Below, one piece after another: positions 1 through 11,761 of a DNA stretch of 64,000 nt; within the stretch, counting starts at the first letter, position 1; the number at the start of each line of letters is the position of its first letter. Both the position numbers and the translations under genes were made by a program. The notes under the pieces were generated by a model, which saw only the letters and a list, made by a program, of their open reading frames with translations, was not told the DNA's origin and ran no database searches. Source of the stretch: Chiua virens (lineage: Eukaryota; Basidiomycota; Agaricomycetes; Boletales; Boletaceae); assembly GCA_019787685.1 (NCBI GenBank), contig JAHNUO010000008.1, positions 186,001 to 250,000 on the forward strand. The letters run 5' to 3'.

Positions 1-1090
1 TCGCAACCGCCTGCAGATCAGGAGCTGCCCCGTCACCAATACTCTGCCATGCATGTAGGGAGCCCATCCCTTACATAAGTGTATGTTGAGAGCCAAGCGT
101 CTGACTAGAGAATTTCACTTACTCCCCATCCCAGACATGACCTCATCCAGGATGAACAAGGCTCCATACTTCTCACAAACGGACTTCATCGCTGCGAAAT
201 ATCCTTTCGGTGCACCTAGGACACCAGTGGTAGCACCAACAACGGTCTCTGCAGCGACTAAATTGAATTTAGCATCGTGTAATACAAAAAGACAGTGGAG
301 GGAACACACATCCGATGACGGTGTTCGGACCTAGTTCAATGAACTTGTCTTCTAATTCTTGGCGGAGACGTTCAACGTATTGCTCCTCCGTTTCGTCCGG
401 TCTCTGGAAGCGTTTTGCATATGCCGGGGAAACGTGATGAAAATGTTCATGGTCGAGGATATCTTCGTAAGGTGCACGCCGGGTGGGGTGATGAGCAAGT
501 GACAGTGTACTCAAAGTATTTCCATGGAACGACAGCTTGCGAGCAATGAAATTCTTTCTATCAGGTTGACCAGTTTCCATGAAAAACTACAGTATTCGAA
601 CATTAGTGAGAAAGACCGGCTGCGGATGTAAACGAACCTGTCTTGCAAGCTTTATTATGGCCTCCATAGCCTCAGAGCCTGTTGGCACCAAGTGTTAGAA
701 GCTACTCTGTTCGCCTGCCACTTACACTTACCACCAGATGCGAATGCTACGAGTTCAAACGCTCCATTGCTTGAATCGACTAGGAACTTTGCGAGTTCCT
801 CTGCGGGCTTGCTGGACAGTTGCATATTGTATACATCTGTCAAATGTTCATGAAGGGTTCAGTCCGTTCACTGAGATCAACCATGACGGACAAGTAAGGG
901 TATCAAGCTGATCTTTAATGGCGGCGATGACCTTTGGATGACTGGTACCAAGGCAGGAGACGGCGGCACCTCCGATCCCATCGATCACACGACGACCATC
1001 CTCAAGGTCGACATAGACGCCATCAGCACGGAGCGCAACAGGGGGTGTCCATGGCGTTCTGTGTAGGATAGATGTGGTGGTAATTGACAT
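1..1090 (-). CDS. Class-III PLP-dependent aminotransferase, N-terminal part (cut by window edge)
   Basis: PLP enzymes of this class move an amino group from an omega-amino acid or similar donor to a keto acid; the substrate cannot be told here. The start is the ATG at 1090, which opens a typical N-terminus (LRADGVYVDLEDGRRVIDGI). Splicing gives LTYVYNMQLSS across about 842-893, then the cofactor-binding loop ASGGSEAMEAIIKLARQ, the block RKLSFHGNT, and finally AETVVGATTGV followed by FILDEVMSGMGR; the DEV aspartate is the residue expected to contact the pyridine nitrogen of PLP. Another exon reads GSLHAWQSIGDGAAPD to the window edge. The catalytic lysine lies outside the window. Introns are short GT..AG. 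Fungal paralogs are numerous, so I give no symbol. The family assignment is firm. Confidence 0.9.
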
Positions 1091-1409
1091 CGGAGAAGTT
1101 ATAAAGGTAACGGGGAGAAAGTTATATGGTTTTTGTATTGTAGGACCTTGACATATATACTACGGTGATGAATGAGTTCAGGGACTCGGAGAATGAACCA
1201 ATCACAACGAATCGATGAAGATGATGATGAGAAATGCACGCATGGGACGTAAAAGATATCGTACCGCTCCTGCAATACTTTCGCGTCCGCCTAGACCCCT
1301 TAGGGCTAAGGTGGAAACGGCCGATACCAGCCAGGAGCATTACGGTGATTCTGGTTACATAATCATCACAATCCTCCTTGATCCTATCACTTCATATCAG
1401 GTATATCAC
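1091..1409. promoter_or_regulatory. Shared divergent promoter region (aminotransferase / PSO2)
   Basis: This 319-bp gap separates two head-to-head start codons (1090 on the minus strand and 1410 on the plus strand) and must hold both promoters. An open frame from 1215 runs in phase into the plus gene, but the likely protein starts at 1410, where a typical PSO2 N-terminus begins. I see no clear TATA box. Confidence 0.5.
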
Positions 1410-4061
1410 ATGCCACCATCGAGAAAACGCAAAGAACCTCCAAACCGTACTCTCTTGGACTTTTTCTCTAGTTCTGAAGCGACAAAGCGGGCAAATCCAA
1501 TCCAATCCGCCCCTTCTGTAAGAGAGAGGACCGCGTCAACAGGAATCATTGTCATCGATTCTGACAGTGACGACGGCGTCTATGGAAAGGAAAATGGAAA
1601 ATCAGCTGCTCAATCTAACACCAGAACAGGAGTTCCTCAAGGCCGTCAGCTCTCTCTGGGCTCTGTCGCTGCTCAGGTCGAAGACCAGGTTACCTTTGGT
1701 ATGCCCTCGGAGTTGTTGCGGTCCAGTAATCCGCATGTAGAGGCATTGAGCACCGGGGGGTCTCACGCGCACTTGAAATCCCCAACTTTTCCCAAATCAG
1801 AATCCATGTTCGGCGTTTCAGCGCCTTTGTTGGACCCAAATTCCTTCGGTTTGTGTGGCCAGGTTTTCACGTCGAGCTCTGGAAAAGTCTCAAGTTGTTC
1901 TGCACAGGAAGCCAACACCACCACGAGACCAATCAGAGTAATTTGAATGTAAACGTGCAGGAAAATATGTGTATCATAACAGGAGATAACCCGACTAATG
2001 ACCCCGCGTTCGATTTTCCCATCGGAGAATGGGCTGCTGAAGATGACGAACGGGTTCTTCTGGAAGCGTCGGATAATAGCACCGAAACTCACGATGGCGA
2101 GGAAGACCGTTCCGACGACCAACGTTGTCCCATGTGTGGTTTAGATCTAACAGGATTTCTTGTCGTCGTAAGTGCGGAAAGTAAACGCTATTTCCTAGTC
2201 CGCTAATTTTGGGCTCAGGAGTTAGAAACTCATGTCAACCAATGCCTCGACATGTCTTTGCAGAATGAGAATTCTGATGTGCAAGAATCGAACGCAACGT
2301 CGGTACAAACCTGCGTGAAACCTGAAAACAGTCACTCAAGTACACTCATCAAACGTCAAAGAGACAATTTATATAACGTGTTAATGAATTCACATAAGGA
2401 AAATGAATCCTGGATAGAGGCAGATGCCTCTGTCGACAATTTTAGATTGACTCGAGGCAACCGTAGGAAAGCCCCGTTTTACAAAGTCCTACAAGGGATG
2501 CCGATTGCAGTGGATGCTTTCTGCTATGGTAGCATTCCTGGGGTCACGGCGTATTTCCTTAGGTTTGTTCACCCTGCGCGATTGTACATTGGTGCTGACT
2601 GGACTGCGACAGCCACGCGCATTCTGACCACTATACCAATCTTGGATCTAAGTGGCAGAATGGTCCTATCTATTGTTCAGGTCAATGGAGAAGTAGTCTA
2701 TTGTACTCGTCCTAACGTTTCTGTAGAGGAAACCGCGAACCTAATCATCCACATGCTTGCTGTGGACGCCAAATGGGTCCATCCCCTACCACTGGACACA
2801 CCCACGCTAATAGCAAATACCGGAGGAGTGAGGGTGACGCTGATTGAAGCTAATCATTGCCCGGGTTCTTGCCTCTTTTTCTTTGAGGGGCAGCAAACAA
2901 TCGACGCTGGGGACAGTGCATTCAAGTCTCAATTTGTAGGTTCATCAAGAATTTTTCAATATCTTCACTGTGGGGATTTTCGCGCGTCACCACGTCACGT
3001 CCTCCATCCTGCTATTAGAGGAAAACACCTGGACATCATCTACCTGGATTCCACATACCTTGACCCGAAGGTGTGACCTTAACTCTTCTTTCGATTCAAT
3101 AGACTCAACAACTGGAAAAGTACACATTTTCACCTCAGCCATTAGTAATTTCGGCTTGTGCAGAATTAGCTCGAAGACTGGTGATGGGAGGGGTTGAAGG
3201 CAATTTCGACGTTAATAAGAGCCGGAGCTTCACGATCGACGCTTGGATGAGATCTTCGACCGCTGCGGATGAGGGACAGCAGATGCCACCAGAGCGCATC
3301 CTTGTGATAGTAGGGTAAAGGCAATCTTCATTATCTTGGTTCACAGCTTATCTCATCCTAGCACGTACTCTATAGGCAAGGAGCGTATTGTAAAAGGTGG
3401 GATATAGACAGATCCTATGTCTGTGTCAGGACTGAAACAAAAATTTCACATTGAAGCAATCGCACAAGCTCTTGGGACGAAGATCTACTGCGACCCCCGC
3501 AAGACTGCCATATTGCGATGTCAAGCTGATCAAGAGTTACATGCTCTCCTGACTACAGATCCCGCGGAAGCGAACGTGCACTTATTGCCGCTAGGGACAG
3601 TTACTTTGGACAATCTCAGGTCGTATCTTCAACGTTTCAAGCAAACGTTTTCCCGAGTCATCGGGTTCCGGCCTACAGGGTGGACGTGCGTAGCTTCATT
3701 TCAAACAAAGGTTTTGGTTGAGTATCCTTCCAGTTACTCTCCGCCGACCGGTAGTAATTCGAATACGTCGATCCAATCCATCGTCTCCCATAGCCAGTCA
3801 CGACATTTCTCTTATAGAGACCTCCAACCCACGGCAAAGTCGTCATATAACATTCAGATATTCGGGGTTCCCTACTCGGAGCACAGTTCATTCTTTGAGC
3901 TCACTTGCTTTGCTTTGTCATGCGACTGGGGCAGGATAATACCCACTGTGAATGTGGGTAACCCTACTTCAAGGGCCAAGATGACCAAGTGGTTGAAACG
4001 ATGGGAGCTGGAGAAGTGTAATAAGCTGTCCGTACAACCCAGAACAACCGATTACTGGTAG
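1410..4061 (+). CDS. PSO2: PSO2/SNM1 family DNA interstrand cross-link repair nuclease
   Basis: Nuclear metallo-beta-lactamase/beta-CASP 5' exonuclease of interstrand crosslink repair. Residues 13-19 (RTLLDFF) resemble a PIP box. A UBZ4-type finger (CPMCGLDL..H..QCLD) spans the intron 2168-2218. The catalytic HAHSDH appears only after removing intron 2563-2612 (from codon 2614, about residue 361); LIEANHCPG, HCGDFRAS, LDSTY (about residue 490) and GVPYSEHSS follow in family order. Further introns are 2681-2726, 3071-3120, 3315-3361, 3397-3456 and 3686-3733. All join in frame and give about 758 aa. One junction is doubtful: frames must change near 1938-1960, and the only obvious GT..AG there is 23 nt, too short for a normal intron, so the true boundary may differ. 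Shares its promoter with the aminotransferase and converges on RPS4. Confidence 0.93.
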
Positions 4062-4240
4062 TCTAGACCATCCACTGAGATACATGCTACATTATTTCCA
4101 TGTTCCATGTGCTCAGAGTGACGAGATTGGTCACCTTCATATGTACCGCGTGATGAGCTGCAGTTTTTTGGGTCGTCGTAAAAGTATACACATGGAGGTA
4201 CATGAAGAGGCACCTGCAAAACACCAATGACAATACGTAT
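4062..4240. other. Convergent 3' intergenic region (PSO2 / RPS4)
   Basis: Only 179 bp separate the two stop codons, so both 3' UTRs and poly(A) sites must lie here or overlap. No other gene is seen. Confidence 0.5.
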
Positions 4241-5355
4241 CTATTGTTCGGCAGCGCGTCTCCTCCGGTGATCTCTCTCCTCAGAAATCGTCAGCTTGGT
4301 ACCCTTGCCCTTGGGTAACGATATCCAAGGCTTTGTGCCTTGACCAATGACGAAGATATTGGAGATACTGTGGTGATCAAACGATGAGATTACGGGTGGA
4401 CGAGCTGTATAACGTCACACACCGTGTAGCAAACGTACGATCAAGGGAATCCTTGACGTGGACGATATCGAAACCTCCAACATGCTTCTCGCGGTGGACA
4501 ATGACACCTGCACGACCCATGTTACGACCACCGGTGATCATGACGATATTGCCGGTATCGAACGCTACAAAGTCGATGATTTTTCCTTGCTCGAGATCAA
4601 ATTTCACAGTATCGTTGACCTTGATGGCCGGATCGGGATAACGGATTGTGCGCCCGTCGTGTGTGACGATGTAGGGGACACCCTTGGCACCAAGAGCAAC
4701 TTTGCGGACCTTGAGGAGCTTGTAGGTAGCCTCCTCAGAGGTGATACGATGAATCGTGAAACGACCCTTGACATCATACAGCAGACGGAAGTGTTCGCCA
4801 GATTTTTCAATTGAGACAGTATCTATCTGATATGAATGTACTGCCAACAGCGAACAGTTGGGATTGCTTACCCATGAAGCCGGTGGGATAAGTAGCGTCC
4901 GTGCGCACTTTTCCATCGACTTTAATAAGGCGTTGGTTGACGATTGTAATAACCTCGCGTCCGGTCAGGGCGTACTTGAGCCTGTTTCGGAGGAAAATTG
5001 TAAGAGGAAGGGACTCGCGAAGTTTGTGAGGACCAGGGGACGGGCGGGGAGCCTGTGAACTGCATTTGAGTGTCAAGGTTGTGTGAGATGGTGAAGGTCC
5101 TCACGTAGGTGCCGCTCAATTTGTCGAGCATCCATGATGATGGAGCTGCGAGGCGCTTCAAGTGCTTTTTGGGTCCACGGGCCTACGAAACAGATAATGG
5201 GTCAGGTGTCGTGTGGTCGTCAAGAGTATGGCGAAAGCATATCCAATCCATCCAAACAAGATGGTCAACATCCAGCCATCCCAGCGACGGCGAACATTGA
5301 ATAATGCCTCCTAGACGCGCAATCTAGCAACATTAGAGGAAATGTAACTGACCAT
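4241..5355 (-). CDS. RPS4: 40S ribosomal protein eS4
   Basis: Structural protein of the small cytosolic ribosomal subunit. Five exons can be set exactly: 5353-5355 (only the ATG), 5105-5182, 4872-5052, 4423-4822 and 4241-4367. Introns are 170, 52, 49 and 55 nt. The spliced length is 262 aa, the usual eS4 size. Diagnostic stretches are [20 protein letters not shown], the S4-like region [20 protein letters not shown], the KOW segment [14 protein letters not shown] and the tail [18 protein letters not shown]. An intron directly after the start codon is common in ribosomal protein genes. The 170-nt first intron is the longest in this block. Head-to-head with the TPT transporter gene. Confidence 0.97.
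5183..5352 (-). other. Long first intron of RPS4
   Basis: The donor GTCAGT follows directly on the ATG and the acceptor is GTAG. At 170 nt it is about three times the other introns of the window. Ribosomal-protein introns sometimes host snoRNAs. I could not make out convincing C/D or H/ACA boxes by eye, so no RNA gene is called. Confidence 0.6.
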
Positions 5356-5654
5356 GATGGGTTTCTTGAGTAGATGACGACGGCGACGGCAGCGACGACC
5401 GTGATTTCGATACCGAGCACTAGTGCAGCAGTGCCACTGGACTGGGATACTTCAGGGCAGGTTTACCATTGCCACGTGATCTTTGTACAGCTCATCGTGG
5501 CTGTGCACCCGTTCCAACTACTAACGTCGGCGTTAGCTTGCAAGTTTCACCGCGCAGCTGGCATTGTGTTGTGCCCTTCCCTACCTCACCGGCACCTTCG
5601 AGGTCTTCGAACGCTCTTTCCCCAGTGGTATGCAGAAACATCGCCTTTCTACCG
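5356..5654. promoter_or_regulatory. Divergent promoter of RPS4 and the TPT-family transporter
   Basis: About 300 bp lie between the RPS4 ATG (5355, minus) and the transporter start chosen at 5655. An open frame on the plus strand from about 5469 is in phase with the transporter but has no upstream ATG. Confidence 0.5.
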
Positions 5655-7345
5655 ATGCCGTCGGATATCCCCCGTATAATGAGTACAATCTCGCAAATTC
5701 TGAGCATGCTTGGCAGGCCAGCAATCCCTCAGAAAGACCACTGTCCGTGTCGCAAAATGTCTTCAGGTATCCGCTCGGACTACCCTTCTCCGTTTCCGTT
5801 CTCTTCGATCTTGGACAGCATCAAGAGGCTTTTGAGCCGCCGACCGCTCTCATCAGATGCGCATCAATTTCCACCACCTTTCGTCCGTCGTACACAGAGT
5901 CCTTTGACATCCACAGGAGGGCCTTCCATCGCCTCCACTGCACGCTTTCTTATTATGTGTATATTTTGGTACACGACATCCGCTCTGTCATCAAATACCG
6001 GAAAAACGATCCTCGAGCAGTTTCGTTACCCAGTGACTCTTACCATCATCCAATTTGGTTTTGTTGCCTCTTGCTGTCTCATCATCATGACTCCTGCCAT
6101 CAATTTCAGCAAGTTGCGATCGCCAACGATGGCGATACTCAGAGCCACGTTACCTATGGGTGCCTTCCAAGTTGGAGGTCACATGTTTTCGAGTATGGCC
6201 ATCTCCAGAATTCACGTCAGCACTGTGCACACCGTCAAGGTATGCTATCCGCTCAATTTCTCACCTTACCGTTCCTTAAAATACTTCAGGCATTGTCGCC
6301 GCTCTTCACTGTCGCCGCGTACGCACTCCTCTTCGGGGTTAAATACTCTCCGAAGACGTATCTATCGCTCCTTCCTCTGACTATCGGAGTGATGCTCGCA
6401 TCCACTTTCGATACATCCGCGTCTAGCCCAGTTGGGTTGCTCTGTGCTTTTGGTTCCGCACTTATATTCGTGAGCTCCAACATCTTCTTTAAGAAGGTTG
6501 TGCCATCTGGATCGCAAGCATCTTCGCATCGGCTTGATAAAGTGAATTTGCTTTTCTATTCATCAAGTGCCGCCTTTGTTCTCATGATACCCCTCTGGAG
6601 TTTTACGGACCTCCCTCGTTTCCTATCTGCCCTTGATAACCCGTCACACATTGTCCACCCTAACCATGGTCACTCCTCTATACACTCCCTCCCATATCAT
6701 TTCACTCTCAATGGTCTTGTACACTTTGCCCAGAACATCATCGCATTCGTGATCCTATCGTCAACCTCTCCAGTCACGTATTCCATCGCTTCCTTGGTCA
6801 AGCGGATATGGGTCATATGCATGGCGATTTTGTGGTTCAATCAGAGGGTCCACCCAATCCAAGGCGTTGGAATTGGGTTGACATTCGTTGGTTTATACAT
6901 GTACAACTCGGCGAAGGGCGACGTTGAAAAGGGAGAGAATAAGGTGAGGAGAGTGGAGGCCACACGGGACATGGTACTTCCTTCAAACCGCATGGAGGAA
7001 CAACTGTTGAGAGGCAGCACCCCGTCATCACCCACTTCGCGCTCGATTCCTGTAGCATCGTCCACGACGGGGATGAAATCCAGACCTCAACGCCCTCTCT
7101 CGCCGGCTGGCAACACGCAACTACAAGCAGCCGATATACAAGGGAGCTCTTTAGAGCAGAAGCTGTCTGCTGGTGTCTCCCCGTTAGACTTGTCTTTCGC
7201 ATTTACGAAGCGCGCTGGAATCACCTCCGCAAAACCTTATCCATCGCCCCCTGATTCCCCCAGAACTGATACGCCTACTATTTCATACCCGCACTCTCAT
7301 CTTCCCGGAGTCAATTTAGTACACGAAACTCAAGTGTCCGTCTAG
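5655..7345 (+). CDS. Triose-phosphate-transporter (TPT/DMT) family membrane protein, Sly41-like
   Basis: Drug/metabolite-transporter superfamily member, expected in ER/Golgi membranes; the substrate is unknown. Exons are 5655-6239 and 6290-7345; the 50-nt intron falls inside the conserved HTVKALSPLF block and joins in phase. After a basic, proline/serine-rich N-terminus the protein has about ten hydrophobic segments, including FLIMCIFWYTTSALSSNTGK, GVMLASTF, LCAFGSALIFVSSNIFFKK and the C-terminal block SIASLVKRIWVI, which is typical of the TPT/Sly41 group. A polar tail of about 130 residues rich in Ser/Pro follows. Length is about 546 aa. The start is uncertain: in-frame ATGs lie at 5655 and 5679. 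A nucleotide-sugar transporter role is possible but less likely given KALSPLF and LVKRIWVI. Confidence 0.85.
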
Positions 7346-7757
7346 AGAATTCTATTAGTATTTATGTTTTAGACGATCATTACACGCTACAGGATTCTGT
7401 TTCTTAGCTACCAGCGAACCTGGAGATTACTGATATAACGGACGTACGATGAATGAGTCACAGCTACAAATATTCACTGGGTCGCATGGATCGGGTTGAA
7501 AGTTCAGAACATCTCAATTTACTAGATAATGGTAGATCGAGTTGCTTTGCGGTTATCTTGGTATGTAATCTAACAGATGGCGATAAGTAGCAAGATCTGG
7601 AGGCGAGGTACGAGGCGTAGCGGCTATCTTATTGGTTGTGCGGAAGCCATCACATGGGATGCAATAGAGGTCATAAAGTGTAAGGAGGACATGATGGATA
7701 ACCATATACAACAAACTGCCTCGACCGACTCGGATGTCATCCACCGAGAGAGGCGGG
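7346..7757. other. Convergent 3' region (transporter / RPL34)
   Basis: 412 bp between two stop codons of opposing genes. Small open frames here have no recognisable product. Presumed 3' UTRs and terminators. Confidence 0.5.
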
Positions 7758-8215
7758 TCACTTTCGAGTAGCCGTCTTCTGGCTTTTGATGACTTTCTTT
7801 ACAATTTTTGCCTCCTCGACTAGGAACGCCCTGAGAATCCTGCATAGCAAAAATGGTCAAAGAATAGAAAACAAAATGGGAGATGGGGTAGACGTACCGT
7901 GACTTTACGCAGTCACCACACCGTGAACCTCCATATGCGCGACGCACGGTCTTTATACGCTTTGAAACAGTGGCGTATTGGCGAGGCCGAAGTGCAGGAA
8001 CCTATAGATCTGACGTGAGTGTGTCGAACACTACCAAGAAAGGCCTCTTTGCATACACCAGGCAATCCAACACCGCAGTCACCACATTTGGGTTGAGTGG
8101 GGAGTTTTTTGAGATGGTGATAGACAAGCTTTCCACCTGGAGTCTTCACGACACGGCGGCGATTGGAGGTGGTGTTGTACGGTGTGCGTTTGCGGAGCGT
8201 AACACGTTGGGCCAT
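7758..8215 (-). CDS. RPL34: 60S ribosomal protein eL34
   Basis: Large-subunit cytosolic ribosomal protein. Three exons: 8057-8215, 7898-8001 and 7758-7839. Introns are 55 nt (donor GTATGC, acceptor CTATAG) and 58 nt (donor GTACGT, acceptor TGCAG). The product is 114 aa, the normal eL34 length. Family signatures are AQRVTLRKRTPYNTTSNRRR at the start, KCGDCG with SRCGDC (the two CxxC zinc pairs), RRAYGGSRC, and ILRAFLVEEAKIVKKV near the end. Divergent from the serine-rich gene at 8438. Confidence 0.97.
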
Positions 8216-8380
8216 TATCGACGTGTAGTTGACTAGTGCGCTCTTGGAGTATTGTGGCTGAAGGTGCTACTGTACAGTGCCTCGGTGTTTGCCGAGCAAG
8301 AGCACCGTCGGCATGAAGTGTCACACGGCTGAATTAGGAAATTACCGTGAATGGCAGCAAGTCCGGGGTAGCGGCGATAA

Positions 8381-8390
8381 TATAAATAAA
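8381..8390 (+). promoter_or_regulatory. TATA-like box upstream of the serine-rich gene
   Basis: The sequence TATAAATAAA ends 47 bp before the ATG at 8438, in the 222-bp gap between divergent genes. It is in the right place for a core promoter of the plus-strand gene. Confidence 0.4.
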
Positions 8391-8437
8391 TCTGACAAGT
8401 CCGCACATGTACGTGCATATATGTGTATCCTTGCACA

Positions 8438-10328
8438 ATGTCCCAAAGCTTGACCAGGAAACTCTCAGCGAGGCGTGGATCTGTCAGCGCACCAGACCCG
8501 CTCGGAAAGAACGCAGCACTGAATTATGATCCCAATCGATCATCCTCCTCCACGTTGACGATCGTCCGCGTCGTCAGCGACCCTGCTTCCTCTAGCTTGG
8601 TGGTGACCCCACTCAACTTGTCCGACTCGCTCTCCTCTCCAATACACCATCGCAGATCTCTCCGTCGCCACGGAAGTACTTCCGGTTCATCCCCTGCGGA
8701 TAATAGACTCAGCTTCGCTTTCTCTTCCTTTTCCCCTATTTCCCCCCCTCAACCCCCCAGCCCGCACTTGTCCACGGGTCCACAGAACCATTCCTCTAGA
8801 ACAGTTTCAAGCCCACCCTCATCCCCTCGCCTCCGGCCAAGTTCACCGCAGTTTACGCGTCGAAATTCCGGATCGGGTGGATCCGCTTTCTCCAAGCCCA
8901 ATCTTACACCGGAGCAACTCGTGGATCTTGCACGCCAATCATCTACCCCCCGTTACGTTCCTGGTACACCGTTGCCATCCAATTCGAACCACTCTGATAT
9001 CACCACAACATCGATCTCCTCGCCAACAACATTTATTATTCTGCCAGCCGATGTGTACCTCCCCTTTGTTGACAGAGCCGCGGAAACCGCTAATTTGCTC
9101 TCGACATCCCCAACGAAAAAGTTATTATCTCTCTTGGCCCAGACATTCCAGACGCAGATAGTTTCTCAGGAGACACAGGATCCGTTCACCGTCGACCCAA
9201 CCCGATGGACGTTTGCCACACTGCGTCGATGGTTAACTGAAGTCGATCGATCGTCTGCAAACGACGCAGTGTGGGTGAGGCAAGCTCGGAAATGTATTCT
9301 CGCCCACTCAGAGCTCATCTGGGAACGCTTGAAAGGCGCACTAGGCGTCCCTCCCGAATTAGAACAAGAGGACATGGACACAGACCCCGTGGATACCGTC
9401 TTGTCTGCCCCAGAGGAGGGTATCCAAGAAGCTGCTGATAATTCGGTCCCATTGACATCGTCTCCTGAACAATCGGTCGTGATTGAACCCATCTTAGCCA
9501 CCTCTTCTTCCGCTCCTCCATCGACTCCTGGAACGAGCAACCCGCCACCATCAAGTCTTCCGGCCAGTCTTTCTCACCACGGCGATCTACAGGACATTGT
9601 CGAAGACGGCGAAGAAGAAGAAGAATTAGGTATTCGCACTGGCGACGACGACGGCATTAAGTCGGAAGATGATTCTAAAGCCCAGATTCACGGACTTCGC
9701 GTTTGCACATCCCCAGTTCCCCCCTCTTCAGTCACACCACACGTTCTTTCGTATCCACCCAGCCCAACCATGAGCATGAACTTCTCAGGAAGAAACAGCG
9801 CTGAACCCAGAAGCCCAGATTTTTCTCAGCCTCCCTTGTCACGTCGTCTCTCTCGGACAAGCTCCCATGGTTCGATATCTAGCCTTGGGAAGTCTCTGTC
9901 TGGGTGAGTGTTCTGCGACCCATATCCGATGTTATACTGATCGTCTTTCGCAGTTCGTATGTATATCGCGACTTCGGCAACAACTCTGCTTCCGAAATCG
10001 GGGATAACGAGAGCGAGCGGGCGTACGATCCTGTTGGTGACCGTGTACCAGGCAATCCGTTATTTCCAACCAATTTTGCTCGTCTTGCATTGGGACCGAC
10101 GTTACGCGCCAAGTACGTCTTTTTGAATTGGCGTCAATTCACTCGCTCATTTTATTTAATCTCAGCAACCCTTCTCTACGCTCGTCACATGGCGCCACTC
10201 CACGTTGGGCGCGCTGGGCCCCTGGTAGTCGACCACCTTCCTGGTTTGAAGGTTGGGATGGCGTGAAGCAAGAATATGCCGCTACAGTGGCTAGTAGCAG
10301 CAGCGTTGGTGCTGGAGACACGGAGTAA
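8438..10328 (+). CDS. Serine/proline-rich conserved hypothetical protein
   Basis: No function recognised. Three exons, 8438-9903, 9954-10112 and 10166-10328, join in frame to about 595 aa. The N-terminal 170 residues are low-complexity Ser/Pro/Arg, with many SP sites and RRxS-like motifs that could be kinase targets. A compact region of about 130 residues follows (from LPADVYLPFVDRAAETANLL through DPTRWTFATLRRWL to HSELIWERLKGALGVPPELE). It is mostly helical in appearance, looks like the only folded domain and resembles conserved basidiomycete hypotheticals I have seen. After it come an acidic EEEEE stretch, a second Ser/Pro region and a short basic C-terminus (WARWAPGSRPPSWFEGWDG). A signalling or scaffold role would be a guess. 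The ATG at 8438 is preferred because the longer frame upstream begins at a GTG. Confidence 0.8.
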
Positions 10329-10575
10329 AGCACACTTCATTAGGGAAAACGATAGAAATCAGTATGACTGTGGAATATCACCAGAAGACTGTCAGGTCGT
10401 TCGTATTGTTTGCAAATTGCAATCTTGTTGCATTCCGTAGTCTAATTGGATTCCCAACGAGCTGGAAAGGCGTTTGCATTACTTTACATGCAATGATACA
10501 TCCTGTTCATTGGGATATAAAGTGAGAAATATTCGTACAGCCATTCATACAGCCGGCGACTGAGACGGTATGGGT
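10329..10575. other. Convergent 3' region
   Basis: 247 bp between opposing stop codons. AT-rich, with no coding signal. Confidence 0.45.
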
Positions 10576-11761
10576 CTAAAAGTTGACAACCGTCCCACCA
10601 TATTGCTGTGGAAGTTCGTCTTTATCGATCACTGGCGATAGCGCAGCACCGAGGGTCTCAGGACCGGAACCCACAACTGTCATCTTAGCGAGGGTGGCCG
10701 AAGACATGAACGGTTTGAACATCCAGAATACCCAAGTGAGGAAAGAGGGCACATTGACAAAGAATTTACGGGACTGGGGATATACCAATACCAAACCCAT
10801 CAGCGGGAGCGAGGGCTAAGGAACAAGAACAGTAAGAAGACACACCAGGAACTCGGGGTAATGATCCTGGAAAATCTTTGATGCTTCCGACGCAGCCGTT
10901 TTAGAGTTTTCTGTGCGACTGGATAAACCAACCCCTTCATAATCTAGACAAATGATAACATTAATATTGATTGAACCTCGCACGGCAGGTGGGAGAGGAT
11001 ACCGTGAATCTGAACCATTTGATCGACTGTTTCGAAGTCGAGCAGTGTGATACTCTTCTCCATGAAGGCGATTCGCCATCTGAAAGGTTGTATGACTTGA
11101 GAGACCGAACCAGGAATCGGGATTTTTACCGCAAGAACCGTTGGACGTCACCGAACACAGCATCAAGATCCTTGTTCGCCCCGTAGAGGTTGTAGCTAAC
11201 AAGACGCCCCATGAATCTGCTCAAACCCACTGGAAAGTGACTTTTCGGAGACTTACGTGACTGGATGACCCTCCTTATCTTTGCCATGAACCTTGCCCAG
11301 TTTCCCGAACACCTCCTCCGGAAATTCCTCTTTCATTGCCGCGTCGAGGTTGAACGATTCCCTCCATTGGAGCGTAGATATGAGCATCTCCTTTGCCTCC
11401 GTCGGGTTGAGGTTCCTGGCGCACAGCACAATATGAGGAAATATCGTAGCTTGGTGGATCACGTACGACGTACCTAGCTCGCAAGAATTTCATCAATAGC
11501 ACACTGACCTGCGCATTCCTCGGATTGGCGGGGTCGATAGCCACACCCCACATCGTATATGGTGTTGACCCAGCATGTGGATTATCGGGAAACGCGGCAG
11601 AAAATGTCTGAGCCAGTGATCCCTAGGCAGTTGTTATGAGCATGTGATGGCACGAGTGAGGTGACACTACATACTCTGAACTCGTACAAGGCTGTCCACT
11701 CGGCGGAAGTAAACTTGGATGTCAAAGTATTCTGGGGTTCATCAGCTTCACCCAACATCAT
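10576..11761 (-). CDS. SFH5: SFH5-type Sec14/CRAL-TRIO phosphatidylinositol transfer protein
   Basis: Sec14-like lipid-transfer protein; the fungal Sfh5 branch works at ER/plasma-membrane contacts, and yeast Sfh5 also binds heme. The ATG at 11761 begins MMLGEADEPQ; the stop is the TAG at 10576. Exons read, in order, SAEWTALYEFR, GSLAQTFSAAFPDNPHAG, LLMKFLRARNLNPTEAKEML, GHPVTYNLYGANKDLDAVFG, RIAFMEKSITLLDFE, YEGVGL followed by IFQDHYPEFL, and SRKFFVNVPSFLTWVFWMFK. The YNLYG segment and the FVNVP block are family hallmarks. At least six short introns are needed; the clearest are after FLRAR and after PEFL. The C-terminus ends LPQQYGGTVVNF. It is the last intact host gene before the repeat region. 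Confidence 0.9.

Noticed and set aside
5183..5352. snoRNA in the long RPS4 intron
   Set aside because: Position is plausible, but no convincing box C/D or H/ACA pair could be seen by eye.
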